This document shows, in pieces, positions 49,301 through 62,345 of a DNA stretch of 64,000 bases. Both the position numbers and the translations under genes were made by a program. The DNA comes from Climacteris rufus (taxonomy: Eukaryota; Chordata; Aves; Passeriformes; Climacteridae), in the NCBI GenBank assembly GCA_013398175.1, contig VZRZ01001998.1, positions 671,122 through 735,121 of the forward strand. Reading direction: 5' to 3'. The notes beneath the pieces are model-generated. The model worked only from the letters and a program-made list of their open reading frames with translations, was not told the DNA's origin and ran no database searches. Numbering within the stretch: position 1 is the first letter of the stretch; each line of letters begins with the position of its first letter.

Positions 49301-51898
49301 AAGACACAACCACAATCACCAAAGAGGTGAAAATATGACATGAATTCAGGCATGATTTTTCTCTCCTTGTGAATACCATTTCTTTTTGTCTATGCATGCT
49401 CTTTGTAGAGCTTTCTAGAACTCCTCAAGGAGATAATACTTCTAAAAAGAGAAAATTAATACATCTAAAGTAGTATATTCAAATTTAAGGATATGAAAAA
49501 TATACTACCAGATTAATAAAAACAAAACTAGCAAACCAAGACAGAAAAATTAGTTGGTGGAACTTCACTTGCATTTTCACCATTTCATCAGCACTAACAA
49601 TTGATGAACAACTGTTTTAATACGGCATTAATGGCAGAGGGGAAGAAAATGCAAATTGTGTAGAGCTTTTCTGGATGTGCCTGTGATGTGATACTGCCTG
49701 ACCTAACACAGCAATAGAAGAAGGTTTCTAGCAGGAATTCTCAGTATATACACATAAAACAAAGATTTTTCACTAAATGTCCTGTGCTAACCTACTGATT
49801 CTCATTCAAGGGTCTACAAAAAAACAACACCCAGAGGTCAACAAGCTGTTTCCAGAAACTCAACAAGCTAAAACATGAGGAATGGCATAACTGGGGCTGA
49901 AAATAAGGAATTAATTGCCTGTTTGAATATGACAGTGAATCGTGGTCACTGAAATGGGCAAGTTTCTAAGCATGACCATCCTCTTTCTTATTCTTTTTCT
50001 TCTGTGACAAATTTGTGGTAAAATTCTTAAGTAATTTTTTTTTGTTTTCTGGTACAAAAAGATGTGGTTGCATTTATTTTACTTCCTTATCCTGTTTAAT
50101 TAATCTATTCTGTCCCCAAATTTTTAGCAGCACGTTTTTTTCCTGTTCAGTATAGAAACTTCAGGGATAAATGGAAAAGAGTGTCAATTGGTTGTGGTTT
50201 GGATTTTTTTATAATCAATTTTATTTTTTCGGTAACAGCAAAGAAACATTCAGGAAAATTATTACAGAAAACATCCCAGAAATAAATTAGTCTAAATGAG
50301 GTTGATGTTGTCAGTAAGCTTGAACAAATTACAGCAGTTAATCTCAGAAAATCAAGAAATCCTTTTCAGTGGACAGCACATGAGCACAATGAAGAACACA
50401 CAGACCATCTTGCTGAAGACTGTTCCCTTGACAATGTGCTCAAAAATCATATATCAGAGATAATACTGTTATTATGAAATTTTTTATCAAAAACTAAAAA
50501 TCAATAATCTGTGATCAGTCAAGCTTGCTGTAATGTAAGTCATGCAGTATATCAGAGGAAAAATCTATAGTAAACTTTTCAGTATTATGATTATTTTTGG
50601 AAGGAGAAATGGATATAAATGATATCTGAAATAGTTTCCAACTCTAAACCACAAAGTGATACACAGTTTACTGATAAAATTACCAAAATATTTGTCCTTG
50701 GTACCTGAAAAACTATGTTGGGCTACAAGTACATAAAAAAATGAGTTAGACTAGGTCCTTTCTGTGCGCAGTCAGCACTGTGGGTCTTTTCCTCTGTAGA
50801 TGTTTAAAGGGCCTATCTTAAATCAGGATTAACTTTGATCTGAATGGTACATTCTTGATTTTCCATGCCAGCAGCATCCAGATCTATTCAGATCTATTGC
50901 CTAATGCATAACTGCTCACTACAAACTGTCCAGCTCGTTTCATTTGGGATAAGGGCTGCACTTGGACCTTGTCTTCCTAAGAGTACAAGGCCTGGGTGCC
51001 AATTCTGCTTTCCAATACCATGTGTACGCCACTCAATCAACCCTCCATCCACTGCAGGTTTTTTTTGTAATTAACATACACAGCATAGAATAGCAGGATA
51101 ACTTTATTTGCAGAAATATTAAATATCCACTATGTTCAAACATGCATAGCCAGTAGTGCAGCAATGTAAAATTTCTAATAAGGTGGGATATATTTCAAAA
51201 TTCCTGATACAAAAATGTTGAAGCCCGAACTCCACTGTTTGAAATGAGGAAGATGCTTATGTCTGGTGGAGTTAGTCATATCACCAAAAAGAAATGGTGA
51301 ATTCCACCTGATGATTTAGATCCCTAATGACTGGATGACTTTATATTCTCTACCAAAGAATAAAGTCCTCCTCTGCCCTTTTTTTTTGAGAGGAATCATT
51401 AACTTCATCAATAGGTTTTTCTAGGAAAAGCTGAGTATAAAAGAGTGGGAAAAAAATCATTAAGCAGCTCTATTAATTTTGAAAATTCAAGTCTGTTCTC
51501 AGAACAATACACTACATATAGGAAGTCTTATGACTGTTATAAATATTCATCTTATCATAACCGTTAAAGCACAATATAAGCTCTCATTGAAAGAATCAAA
51601 ACCAAAACATTTTTCAGACTGAATGTTGTTTGGAGTTTAATGTAAAGTAGCAGAAGTTAAAATCAATTACACTGTCATGACTAAAACTTGCATTTTGGAA
51701 TGGCTTTTTTTCTTAGTGTTTCATACACAGTCTTATTCTACTTTTTTCAATCTGTATTTTTCTGTTAAGGGTTCTGAGAGCATCATTTAGCTTGTAAAGA
51801 AAAAAAGACAAAAAGGCTGAAAAATGCCTCAGCAACATGTTGCACTCAGAGTCATTGAAGTTGGGCTGCCTGACACAAGCAAGCTCCTGAACTATGTT
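46305..51898. other. Gene-free AT-rich unique DNA
   Basis: No gene recognised. A 10-bp tandem (CAGATCTATT twice) lies at 50879-50898. On the minus strand, 48755-48694 is an open 62-base segment between an AG acceptor and a GTGAGT donor (see findings). The 109-codon plus frame overlapping it (48675-49004) has no known domain. Confidence 0.5.
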
Positions 51899-53350
51899 GG
51901 AGGAGCGTGACAAGATCTATTCCACCCTGCTCAATGAGGTGGCAGAGCATCACTCATGCCCATTCTTAGGCAGAGGCATTATTGCTCAACACCTTACAAG
52001 GTACTCTGTGGGCACAAACCAGAAAATTTAGTGTATGGGAGTCTCAGAAAGGAAGATTTCCAGATTAAAAAAAAAAAAAAACTGGCAGCTAAGAGCTGCT
52101 TTTTAAGGTTTAATGAGTATGTTAATGACCCAAACCAAAATGAAGAAACCCATAACCCTAGACACTCATTAATTCTGTACAAAATTTATTGGCCAGAAAT
52201 CATTAATGTTGCGAGAAGCTTCTGTAACTGTAGCGGTTTTAATCAACTTGCAAATCTTCTGTAATTATACACTTATGGCAGAGATTATTTTATTTATTTG
52301 GATTTCAACTTCATAACAGAAGTACCCATCTCAGATGCTGGATTATTAATAGAACAAAAAATTATTACAGACTTGATATATTACTTCACTTACAAGGTAA
52401 GCAGACTTCATAGCACATTCAAGTTATAATTTCATGCATGTGTAATACATAGTTCTGTTTCCACAGTACAGTCACCTCAAGCACACTGACAAAGACCTGA
52501 AAAGGCCCCATAATTAGACTCTGGGTGCTAAACCAGTTCTACAATCTCCCACACTTGCAGTGCTCATAAGGAGTTGTTGAGACATAAAAATAAGTATGAG
52601 AAATCTTTGCCTATACATTTGCTCCCTCTAAAAGTTCCAATTCACAACTGTGCATTTGAATGTTTTCCTTGAGTTTTGGCTAAACCATTCCTTGCCCCTT
52701 CCCCACTCCTGGCCACTTAGATCCAGTAAAGCTCTATGAGTTAAAGAAAGACTCTGGTCTGAATAGCATGCTAGCAGAGTTGTTAGACAAAAATCAAATT
52801 GTAAAGCAAAGTCAATGCAATTTTAATTCTTGGTGCAAGTTCAGGAGTCTAACCAAGGAAATATTTGGCTGGCAGGATCTTTCTTTCTGGCTCACTTTCT
52901 TGATCTCAAGACAGGCTTTCCAAAGAGGTTAACTTAAAAGAAAAAACAATCATCTTTATAACTGTGAAGTAAACTGAATTTTCTCTGAAGTCACTGAGTC
53001 AATGTGAGTTCTTGAAAGATGGTAATTTCTCTTTCACAATTTTAAACATGGAACTCTCTTAAAAATGGACACTTTAAAAGCAAAACCTAACTATTAACAT
53101 GCAGCTCTGCAGTTTCAGAATTCCCAGGAAGGTAAAGAAAACTCCCCTCTAATATGCACAGCAACCCCAATTCATGGTAAGTTGAGTGAATCTCATTATC
53201 TCATCTTTTGCATACTACAGATGAGGTTCCACTTCATGGCAGTAAACAGGAACCAGTGGACCCTTCACAGGAGGGAAGAATTTTGATAAATGATGACTGA
53301 CAGCTATAGTTCTTGTCCAAACAATGAACAAGCTATTTGGGGCTTCTTGG
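51899..53350. other. Unique DNA, weak retroelement-like trace
   Basis: The plus frame at 51956-52264 has an A15 run (52067-52081) in its middle. It ends with IYWPEIINVARSFCNC, faintly like the zinc-binding region of retroelement integrases ('YWPgMxxDVxxFcxxCxxCQ'). The similarity is too short to call a feature. Otherwise nothing was recognised. Confidence 0.35.
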
Positions 53351-53412
53351 AAGAGAATGGCTTGTCTTAGAAGAGAATGGCTCTTTAAGTGGAAAGAGGA
53401 TGGCTTCTTGTG
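53351..53412. repeat. Degenerate 20-22 bp minisatellite, three units
   Basis: Three consecutive units: AAGAGAATGGCTTGTCTTAG, AAGAGAATGGCTCTTTAAGTGG and AAAGAGGATGGCTTCTTGTG. The AAGAGaATGGCT core is shared. Confidence 0.8.
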
Positions 53413-56400
53413 TGAGACTTTTTTTCTGTCTTTTCATAATTCTTTTTATAGTTCCATATGTGACAAACTAGGATCAGAGATTTTATGAATTACTGATCCT
53501 AAGAAAGACTTCAGGAAAATGAAAAAATGAAATTTAAATTCAGTTGATAGAATAAATACATGCTTTGGGGAAACAGCCATCATTTTTGTCAGTTTTTTCC
53601 TCTGGGATAAATGCTAAATATTAGCTTTAAGCGAGACAGGAAAAAAACCCCAAGATATAACTTGAGTTTTCTGGCATAGCATTTCCCTAAGGAAAAAGTC
53701 AAGGTCTTTCATAATTGCTGTAATTGTTTTTGATGTTGGGTAAGTTAAGTGATATAAACAGGACACAAAAATGTTGCATTTCAGTACAAAAAATTCTCAG
53801 TATGTGCCCTCTAGGAACATATCTCTGTTTCCATCAATCTCCTGAGAAGTGCTTATTTATTTTTACCTTTAAAGGAGCATTTTCATCTAATGAGATTAAC
53901 AAAGCTGAAGCAGCACCTGAACTGCAAAACACAGGCTGTATTTCAGATCTTCCCTTGCACAGGGAAAGAAGCTGGTCCCAAGGCACTGGTACAACTGGTA
54001 TATTATATATGATTATATCCCACTTTTGAAATCTGTTTTCAAGTACAATAATCAGGCCCAAAGAAAATGGAAGGATGGACAGAGTATGAAGGAAGAAATC
54101 ATACTAAAAAAGCTTGAAAACAGTCATCTAAGACATGCAGTTTTCAGGATTTGGATGACATTTGACATTTCTGTCTAGAAACATCCTGAGGTAGGTGAGA
54201 TTTTTGTTCTGTGTCCAAAATTCTTGGCCTCAGAGGGCAAAGAGGGGATAAATTCAAGACAATGTGGAGAATGTGCAGCCATAAAAACTAAAACATAACC
54301 CTTAAAAGTAATAAAGAGTTTGAAAGAAGTGACCAAGCTGAAAAAATATTCATATTTTACAGCAAAGCAATTCACAAGTGGGTCATGAGGATTGAGTAGA
54401 TCCAGGCACAGCCTTTGTGCATCAGAACCAGGGCTCATGACTGCAGTCAGCACATTAACTTCTCTTGTACAGCTGTTTTTTCCCAGGCACAAACTCTTTC
54501 TTCCCTTCTTTCCAACAATTACAACCTTACCCCTCCTTTCACCTCCACAGTACAGTTTGTCCATTAATACCTGCACAGTTTGCCACAAGCAAGATGCGAG
54601 TTCTATAGAGTGAAATAAATAGTTTTCTCTGTATTTCATCCAACAAAAAGCCAGCCTCCTCTGCCAAGGAAGAAACAGCTTTATGTCTCTGCTGGGAAGC
54701 ATCCACTGGGATCTCACTGTGTGTGGAAATCCCAAACTCCCAAAGCTCTGATGACGACACAGTCCCAGGGTTTATGGAGGCCACTCCACACAGATAAACT
54801 GAACACACTCAGCTCAGAGGTTAAAATTTACAGCAGAGCTCATCTGCAATTGAAATATTGTAACAGTAACTAGCCACTCAGAAGCAAAAGATAGGACCTC
54901 TGAGTTGTTTATTTAACATTACCAACAGCACTAACACAGGAAAGCAACACAAACTCCAAGTGTGTTTTCTCCATCTCTACCATTTGTTTTCACCGAATGA
55001 CCTGCCGAGCATTATTTGTGCCTTGTTTCTTCCACAACATTTCCTTTCCTTGACACATTGTCCCAGCATACACCAGGCTGTCAGGTCTGACATCCCAACA
55101 TTTTATAATAAGAGGAAGGGCAGTGAATGGATTTTCTTGCAGACACATGAGCTCAGGAATAACCAGTAAACCCTCTGTACCCTTACAACTTTTCAGAGTT
55201 TCTCTCAAATCCAGCACAGAGGCAGAGAACAGAACTGTTGTAGAACAGTTGATGCTACTGTCTTTTACAGGAGACAACCTCTTGACACACTGAGGCTTCT
55301 GTGTTCCAAGAAACTCAACAACTGTGATAAAGGAAATTTTGACTCCTAAGTGTTTCACTCAAAGAGAGCAGTGATGGTGTGCAAAGCAGGCTGCTGGACA
55401 CCCAGGCCCGGTGTGTGGTCCATGCCTTCCTAGAAATACAGAAGTAAAAACCACCAAAATAATAATTAAACATTTAAAGAAGTGGCATAAAAGACAAAGG
55501 CCGTGAACATGATTGAATCATCCAGGTGTTCTGTCAGTTTGCTACTAGGAGTAAAAGGGCTTGGGAGAAGAACAATTAAATTAATTTCCAGGATATTTTA
55601 TGACACTGAGGCTGCAAATGTTGAAAATAAACATTACTACCAATTGCATATTCAAAATCTATATCAATTGGATGTTAAAACTGCTATGGCAGAACACAAT
55701 TTTAACTTCAGAATGCTGAAATGCAAGAATAAGGGGGAAGATCTTCCCAAAGATCTCTTTGAGTGTGATAGTCTTGTATCGCAAATATTTTTCCTTTTGT
55801 GGCAAATAAAACAAAACAAATTAACCAACCAAAAACCCCTGACACTTTCTGTGAAAAGATAAGGTTGTTCTTATTGCTTCACTGTCTCTGAATATATGCC
55901 TAACAATGCACAAATTCCCTGATTCCAGAGCCTGTCTTGCAGCTCCCAGTTCAGACAGACATTAAACTCAAGTCAGCACACATTAGTCAGCATTTGAAAG
56001 AGAACCTGCTGGTCAGCTGCCACTCAGCAGCCCTTGGCATCTCCTGCCCAGGCAGGATTTCCTTCCCATGACTTCTCAGCTAACCTTCTTCCTGACTTTG
56101 AGAATGAAGCTCACTTTCTTCCTCTCAAGCTCGCTACTCTCAGCTGAGGTGACTTCAATTTCCACTTTAATGAACGTCTTTCCGGTGCTTCTCATTAACC
56201 TTCCTTTTCACTCTGTAGCTCTGGACTGTCTTTCACAGTCACTGGCTTGTTGATTCAGGGCCTGACCTGGTAAACTTGCATGCTCATGAATAACTTCACC
56301 CCTGGGAATAGCCGGGCTGGCTTTTGTAGAATTTCTCCCAGAAGTAAAATTACTTACATGGATATAGTGAACAGGATGGGGGCTTTTTGTTCAAGCTTTT

Positions 56401-59400
56401 TTCCTTCTGACCTTCCAAGTCTTGCTTCTGGCATCTTCAAGTACTACTGATGTCCTCTATTATTTTATTTTTGGCTTTCATACTTACGCCTTAGACCACA
56501 GTGAATACTTTACAAAGCATAATTAGAAAATTTTGGAGGTATTTACAAGTTATATTGCAGCTAAGTACATAAGATTATACAATTATTGTGGATTATCTGA
56601 ATCTTTTTAATTCTATTTGATAAATTTCAAATATTTTAAAGATAAACTGAATTTACCTTTAGTCTCTGAACCATAATATACAAATTTCCAGTGGTGTTAC
56701 ACAAACAGCTCACAAAATAAGTCATGTACTGCCTGACTTGTCCATACCTTCCACACTGTAAAGACACAATGGAATTGCACACACCCATTAACACACATCA
56801 TTTGCATTCACCCTCTGTGAACATTCACCCTAGTTCAGCTCAGTGTTTTGACTGTTTGTAGAAATAAATAAGAGACAGGGAGAAAAACCAAGAACATTTG
56901 CTTAGAAACCTGAATATTAATTTTGCACTATTTCACCAGCTTTACTTTTGTGTTAGTCTCCTTACATTTCTGTCATAAGCAATTTTATCCTATCTCCTTG
57001 GAATTAATATTTCCTAGTTTTGCAATTTTTTATGCTTTTCCACCTCTTTAATCATGTTTCCCTAATCTCCCTGCACTCATCCATGCATTTTCACTCATTT
57101 TACCCTTACAACATTTCTTTCTGTTTTACTTCACTCTCTCTTCATCTTTATAACCTATTAATTTATATTATTTAACTTACTTTTCCCGTTACCTTACATT
57201 CTTGGTGTACCACATTTTGTCTTAAGTTGCTTCCCCTCCATACCTGAGTATCTAGACTTTGAGCAATTTAAAAAACCCAATGTCAGAACTGCCACAATGA
57301 TCCTTTAACCCTTATTCTTGTTTATTTTAGTGTAAGAATTAAACCCGAACTTAAAAAAATACTCTTAATATGGATTTCAGGTCAACCCCCTAAGAATGTC
57401 TTCAAATAAATACACTTTTCTGCAGAAGTACACATTGTCAACATGTGACATTTTTAAAACATGTAGTTTTATATTTGCACACTGCAGAGACTGAAAAGCT
57501 AAATGTTAAGATTTGATTCTAGAGAAAGTAAGAAGATAGAAAGCTATCCATGGGACAAGAATTGAATAGCAACATAAACACCTCAATATTATGATAGCAA
57601 GCCCAGCATTCTCCACTGGAAACTGAACAGAGTGGATTATCTGCACTGTTTGACAAGGCAGCTGACAGTAATAACTACACCAACATCCCCAAACATCCTT
57701 GATCTTGTCACTTCACCTCTTTGATTTTGCAATGACTATACCTTCAAAATTAAATATTGCTCTCATCACTGATGCTGTCTAATGTAAAGACAATGTGCTG
57801 CAGTAATGGAGAGCAGAAATTCAGTGCTGTACCCCTACCTCAGAAGGCACTGGGTAGGGAGCTCTCGATAGAGAACAAATCAGAATCAAACAACAGAATA
57901 TTCAGATACATCGCAAGCAGTCAACTCAATCACATAAAGAGACACTCATGCATTATTCATTCCATGAAATCTGGGAGTTTTTCCAGAGAATATGCCGCAG
58001 ACTAGAGATAGGTTTTATCAACTGTTTTAAATCAGCATGTTTTATCTAATACAATAACAATTTATTTACTAAGAATATTTATACCATTGGAGCTTTCCAG
58101 CTTAATTGATTCTTTTCATCAAGATCCTGTGCACTGGGAAAATCAGCTCAAAAAGGGATTTGAAAAGACACTGTGCTGAATATCTACAAAATGATTTAGA
58201 TAATAATGGAGCAAAGTTATGGATCTGTTAGCATTTCAATTACCAGATTCTTTTCCTTTGGAGCTATTCTACAAGGCCAACCTCATTTAAAGAATGTCAA
58301 AAGTTTTTCATTTTATAAAACAGTTTATATGGACTTAAATAATCAATCACCAAAGCTACAGTTGAGCAAGTCAGTTTGTAAATATACCACTTGCACTGGC
58401 AAAAATCTTAACACAAAAAGTTAACACAATATGAAAACCTCAGTTGCTAGAGTATCAAGAATGTTATACAAGTATGGACCAAGTACAACTCAGTCCCATA
58501 TTTTTCCCCTAAGCCTGCCATTAATCACTGGAGTGAGATGAGTTTTACCACAGTGAGAATACAGGTCAGTGTTTATCATTGCAGATCAGTAAGGTTAGGT
58601 ATTATCATGCCCAAACTACAAGTCATGAAACATCCATCTACAATTAAGAAATAATTAGAAAAGTAAAGATTTCGTAACAAACAGCCAAGCTAATGCATCA
58701 CTTGATGTTCAACCTTAAATCTGTTTGTTCCAGGAGTCCGTGTTTTAACACATAAAACCACTAACTCATGAGAGATAAAAGATACCACACAATTTAAATG
58801 AACACAACTATGCTAGTCACAAAAGCTGGAGTCACCAGTATGCCAACAGGAACTCTGGCTGGATTAGCAGGAAGCCAGACCCCTGTGCCAGTTTGAAGCC
58901 AGGGAAATCAGGAGGAGATAATTAGCATTCCTTTTAATCGTAACTGAGGCTAATACAAGAGAGAAACACTCACAGACTACATTCTGTTCTAATTGAAAAG
59001 AATAATTGCAGAATAAGGTTTTATATACAAAAGCAAGGACACTTCCTAATTACCTATCTTCAGATGCCTAAGTGCTTAGCAGAAGTGTGAAGAATTGTTG
59101 TAGATGAAGTTTGGATAAATTGCAGTGAAGAGGAGAGACAACACAAACGCCTCTAACAAATTGTAGCTGTTTAATTGAATAAATGCAAGCAGGATGTTCT
59201 GCAGCAGGTAAAGAACTTCTATCTATAAAGACAGACTACATATTAGAGAATATATATTCATTTATGTATGAAAAGTCTGTATATAAAAAATTTTGCTTCT
59301 GTATAAAACCCTAGTTAAAAAAATTACACCTGCTGGTAATTATGTTTTCCCTGTATTTTTAAAAGTTTATCAACATATTCTAGCATAATCTAAAGAGTAT

Positions 59401-60087
59401 TTTTAATATGATATTTCTAAAATCACTTTAAACCCTTTTGACACAGGATGCAATTCCTGCTGAGCCAAAGTATAGCTGGATGATGAAGGCTGGCAGCGTT
59501 CTAAGGAAATCAGCAGCAGAGTTCTGCCCTGGCCATGCTTTTCCTGCCCTTTGCTCTCTTCGATGCAGTTAACTTCTCTGCATACAAGTTCTTTTACACA
59601 CAGTTCTTGTCTGCAGGTTTTTCAACTCAACCAAAGCAGGGGTTTTGTTTGTTTAATTCACTGCTTGGGTTTTTTATTTTTAGAGATGAGTTTGTTTATT
59701 TGCTTTTTTGTTTGAATTCAGGGAGCCCTTTTCTCTGGAAAGGTAAATGTTCTGAGGTTCCAAAAAACCCAAGCTGTTGATTTCTGAGGCCATTTTTTTC
59801 TGCAGCATAGTTTTCACAGCTTCTGAACCCATCCCTGAACTAATCTGTCTGCAACTAGCACCATATCCAAGTAATAATTGTCTGTCCTAGTAAGGCCCAC
59901 TAGTCCCAAAGGACATGTCTTTTGAGGCAAAATAACTTGGAGAAGGGACAATATGCAAAGTGACAGCAGATTAAAGAATGATGGAAATTAAAAGTTTAAA
60001 AAGCATGAGAAAGCAATTAACCAAGGAACAAAATGATGTTTCTAAGCATATAGAAGCTCAGAGTCTGTGACAGAATCAAAGTCTCCT
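53413..60087. other. Gene-free unique DNA with a 186-codon chance-type frame
   Basis: No gene identified. The longest open frame of the window lies on the minus strand at 54175-54735 (186 codons). It begins with TTG, its first ATG is at codon 12, and the peptide matches no family I know. About one frame of this length is expected by chance in 64 kb of six-frame AT-rich sequence. A 119-codon plus frame (55503-55862) is likewise unidentified and begins with GTG. Confidence 0.5.
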
Positions 60088-60104
60088 AAAAAAAAAAAAA
60101 AAAA
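60088..60104. repeat. A17 homopolymer
   Basis: Seventeen uninterrupted A residues followed by GGGAAAAT. No retrocopy was recognised upstream. Confidence 0.95.
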
Positions 60105-61044
60105 GGGAAAATATAAAAGCAGCTTGGGAAAGTACCAAAAAATGAAACTTTTTATCTTTTTTTTTGTAAAGAGTGTAAGATAAGTGCTATTTCAGCTTCC
60201 AATCCACAGTACAAGGACAGGGATTGAAGTATTAAAACAAGCAACACTAGAATAAAGTCATGTAAGAATCACCAGCAAGGCTCCAGAGCCAGACTGGACT
60301 CCATTAACAGTGGTTTGCCTGTTTCATCCAGGATGCAAATAAATTGTCAAGATACTAATAAAATATTCAAATGAACTCTGAGAACCCAAATTTAACAGCT
60401 TCCTGCTCTCAAATAGAAAACAGATCAATAGATTGATCTGAACCTTTATTTAGTCCTAGGTCTTTCTACGTATTTTACGTGGAGAAGGAAGTAGCAGGTT
60501 TTCTCTAGATTCTGAGGGACTTTCGCTCCTCTCCTGACACAGGTCTCTTCCTCTGAAAGAAAATAACATCTGACTTCTTTCAAAAACCTCGTAACAAAAT
60601 CCATCACAAAAGCTTGCTAAGGAAATAGTTACAGATGATAGGCAAGGTATCTTTGCTCTCCTACTTGTATATAATGTCAAATGCTCAATGTTGATGTGAA
60701 AAGTTAGTAAGACCATTTACTTCTACAATACTGGATAAAAAGCAGACACTTAAATATGAGATAAAAAACACCTGGAGAACATCTAATTATGTTATAAGAG
60801 AATAGTACAGCCTCATCTCTAATAATCACATTCTTTTCACCCTGTTTTAACGTGACTGCAGGAAGAGAAGCTGTTAAATGGATAGGAACTACCCCTGAAA
60901 AATAAAATACGAACCTGTTTTTTTGCCTGGGACTGTAGTCCATCTGCAGCTGAATGAAAGATTATCATCACAGGATTGTGTCATAATTCTGTGCTAAAAT
61001 AAAGCAATACATGGGCCAGCAAATTAAAGACCATCATTGTTGTC
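60105..61044. other. Gene-free unique DNA
   Basis: Nothing recognised. Minus-strand frames of 79 and 86 codons show no known domain. Confidence 0.5.
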
Positions 61045-61180
61045 TGGGCTCAATGACTTTAAATAAGTTACTTAACCTTTCCTTACCTCAATTTCCTAAC
61101 CTTTTTAAAAGGGTAAGGCACTGTTTGTTCAAAATCCTCAGGCAAATCTCAAACTGTTGTGATAGTTATTAAAAAATTAA
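61045..61180 (+). mobile_element. Ancient MIR SINE remnant
   Basis: AATAAGTTACTTAACCTTTCC, then TTACCTCAATTTCCTAACC, then TTTTTAAAAGGG match the MIR core order 'GCAAGTtACTTAACCTctCtGaGCCTCAaTTTCCTcAtcTgTAAAAtGGG'. Further on, CTCAAACTGTTGTGATAGTTATTAAA fits 'CTCATAGGGTTGTTGTGAGGATTAAAtGA'. MIR is a tRNA-derived SINE family of early amniotes, and birds keep few, highly diverged copies. Two well-ordered blocks at the right spacing make this fairly convincing. Confidence 0.7.
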
Positions 61181-61925
61181 TAAACATTTAATTAGGCTAA
61201 TTTGAAAAGTTATTTCTAAACCCTTAATTCTGTGTAGATGAAAACATCATTTGTAACCAGACAACCATCTGAGTAGAAACCAATATAAATCAGCAAGAGC
61301 TATTCCAGTAACAGAAACAGTAGCTACATCATTAAGAACAATTTTAAATGCTTACAGCTTTCGTAATCGCTTGCATTTTATTTTCAAACTTTTTTATTAG
61401 AACATCGACTAGTCATTATCCTGGCACAGCTAAAGTGGGACAGAATCAATGCCCTGCTGACTGTCTCCTCTGCTCTTTGTGATAAACACTGTCTCACAAG
61501 TTTGAAAAAATCCATTTTGATACTGCTTTCCAATTAGACCTGTTAAATGCTTTTTGAAAGACTAAATTTTGTTTGGTTTTACACCTAGATATGTTGCTAA
61601 GCTAATATTTTAAACAGAAGAGTACTGTACCATTTCTAGTCAAATTTCAAGATAAGCTTATCAAATTTCGAGCTAAGCAAATTAAATTGTCATTCTTTTC
61701 TTAGGATTCAATGCAATTTATGATGTGCTTGGTAACTTTTGGAATTCTAGTCACTCCTTTTCACAGCAGCAGCTGAGTAGATGCACACTTAGGAAATCAT
61801 GCCCTTAACACCACGGTAGAAGACAGCCCTTTTCACATGTGACACAAAGCATACCAAAATACAAGCAAATTTTAGCAACTACCAGAAATGCCAGCCTCAT
61901 TTAATCATATCATAGAAGGTACTTT
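61181..61925. other. Unique DNA between MIR and CR1
   Basis: No gene. It holds the small 21-bp tandem at 61640-61681, listed separately. Confidence 0.5.
61640..61681. repeat. 21-bp tandem repeat with a 12-bp palindrome
   Basis: TCAAATTTCAAGATAAGCTTA is followed directly by TCAAATTTCGAGCTAAGCAAA (two imperfect copies). The junction contains the perfect palindrome GATAAGCTTATC (61651-61662). Confidence 0.85.
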
Positions 61926-62345
61926 CACAGAATCATAGAATGGTTTGTGTCAGAAAGGACCCTTAAAGATCATCTTGTTCCAACTCCCCGGCATGGACAG
62001 GGACACCAGGCTGCTCCAAGCCCTGTCCAACCTGGCCTTGAACACTTCCAGGGAGGGATGGGGCAGCCACAGCTACTCTGGGCAACCTGTGCCAGGGCCT
62101 CACCATGCTCATTGTAAACAATTTCATCCTCCTGTCCAATCTAAGTCTGCCCTTCTTCAGTGTAAAACTGTGACTATCATCCTCTCCAGGCCCTGGTAAA
62201 AAGTCTTTCTCCATCTCTCTGATAAGCCCCTTTCGCACAGTGAAAGGCTGCACTAGGGTCCCCCCAAAGTCCTTTCTTCTCCAGTGTGAATGGGAACAAG
62301 CTTTCTCTCACATTCATTTTGGAAGTATCCACAATACTGTGATCA
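61926..62345 (-). mobile_element. CR1 LINE 3' part, minus strand
   Basis: It begins CACAGAATCATAGAATGGTTTG, then GGACCCTTAAAGATCATC, and passes through TGGCCTTGAACACTTCCAGGGA, GGGCAACCTGTGCCAGGGCCTCACC, TCCAGGCCCTGGTAAAAAGTC and TTTCTTCTCCAG, fading near CAATACTGTGATCA. The first 180 bases are close to the copy at 17.1 kb and the rest is more diverged. The minus frame at 61963-62253 (VRPWHRLPRVAVAAPSLPG) is the CR1 tail. Confidence 0.95.

Noticed and set aside
58590..58630. Possible reverse-orientation MIR (GGTATTATCATGCCC...)
   Set aside because: Only one short block resembles MIR, and the next expected block (AGTTACTTGCC type) is absent.
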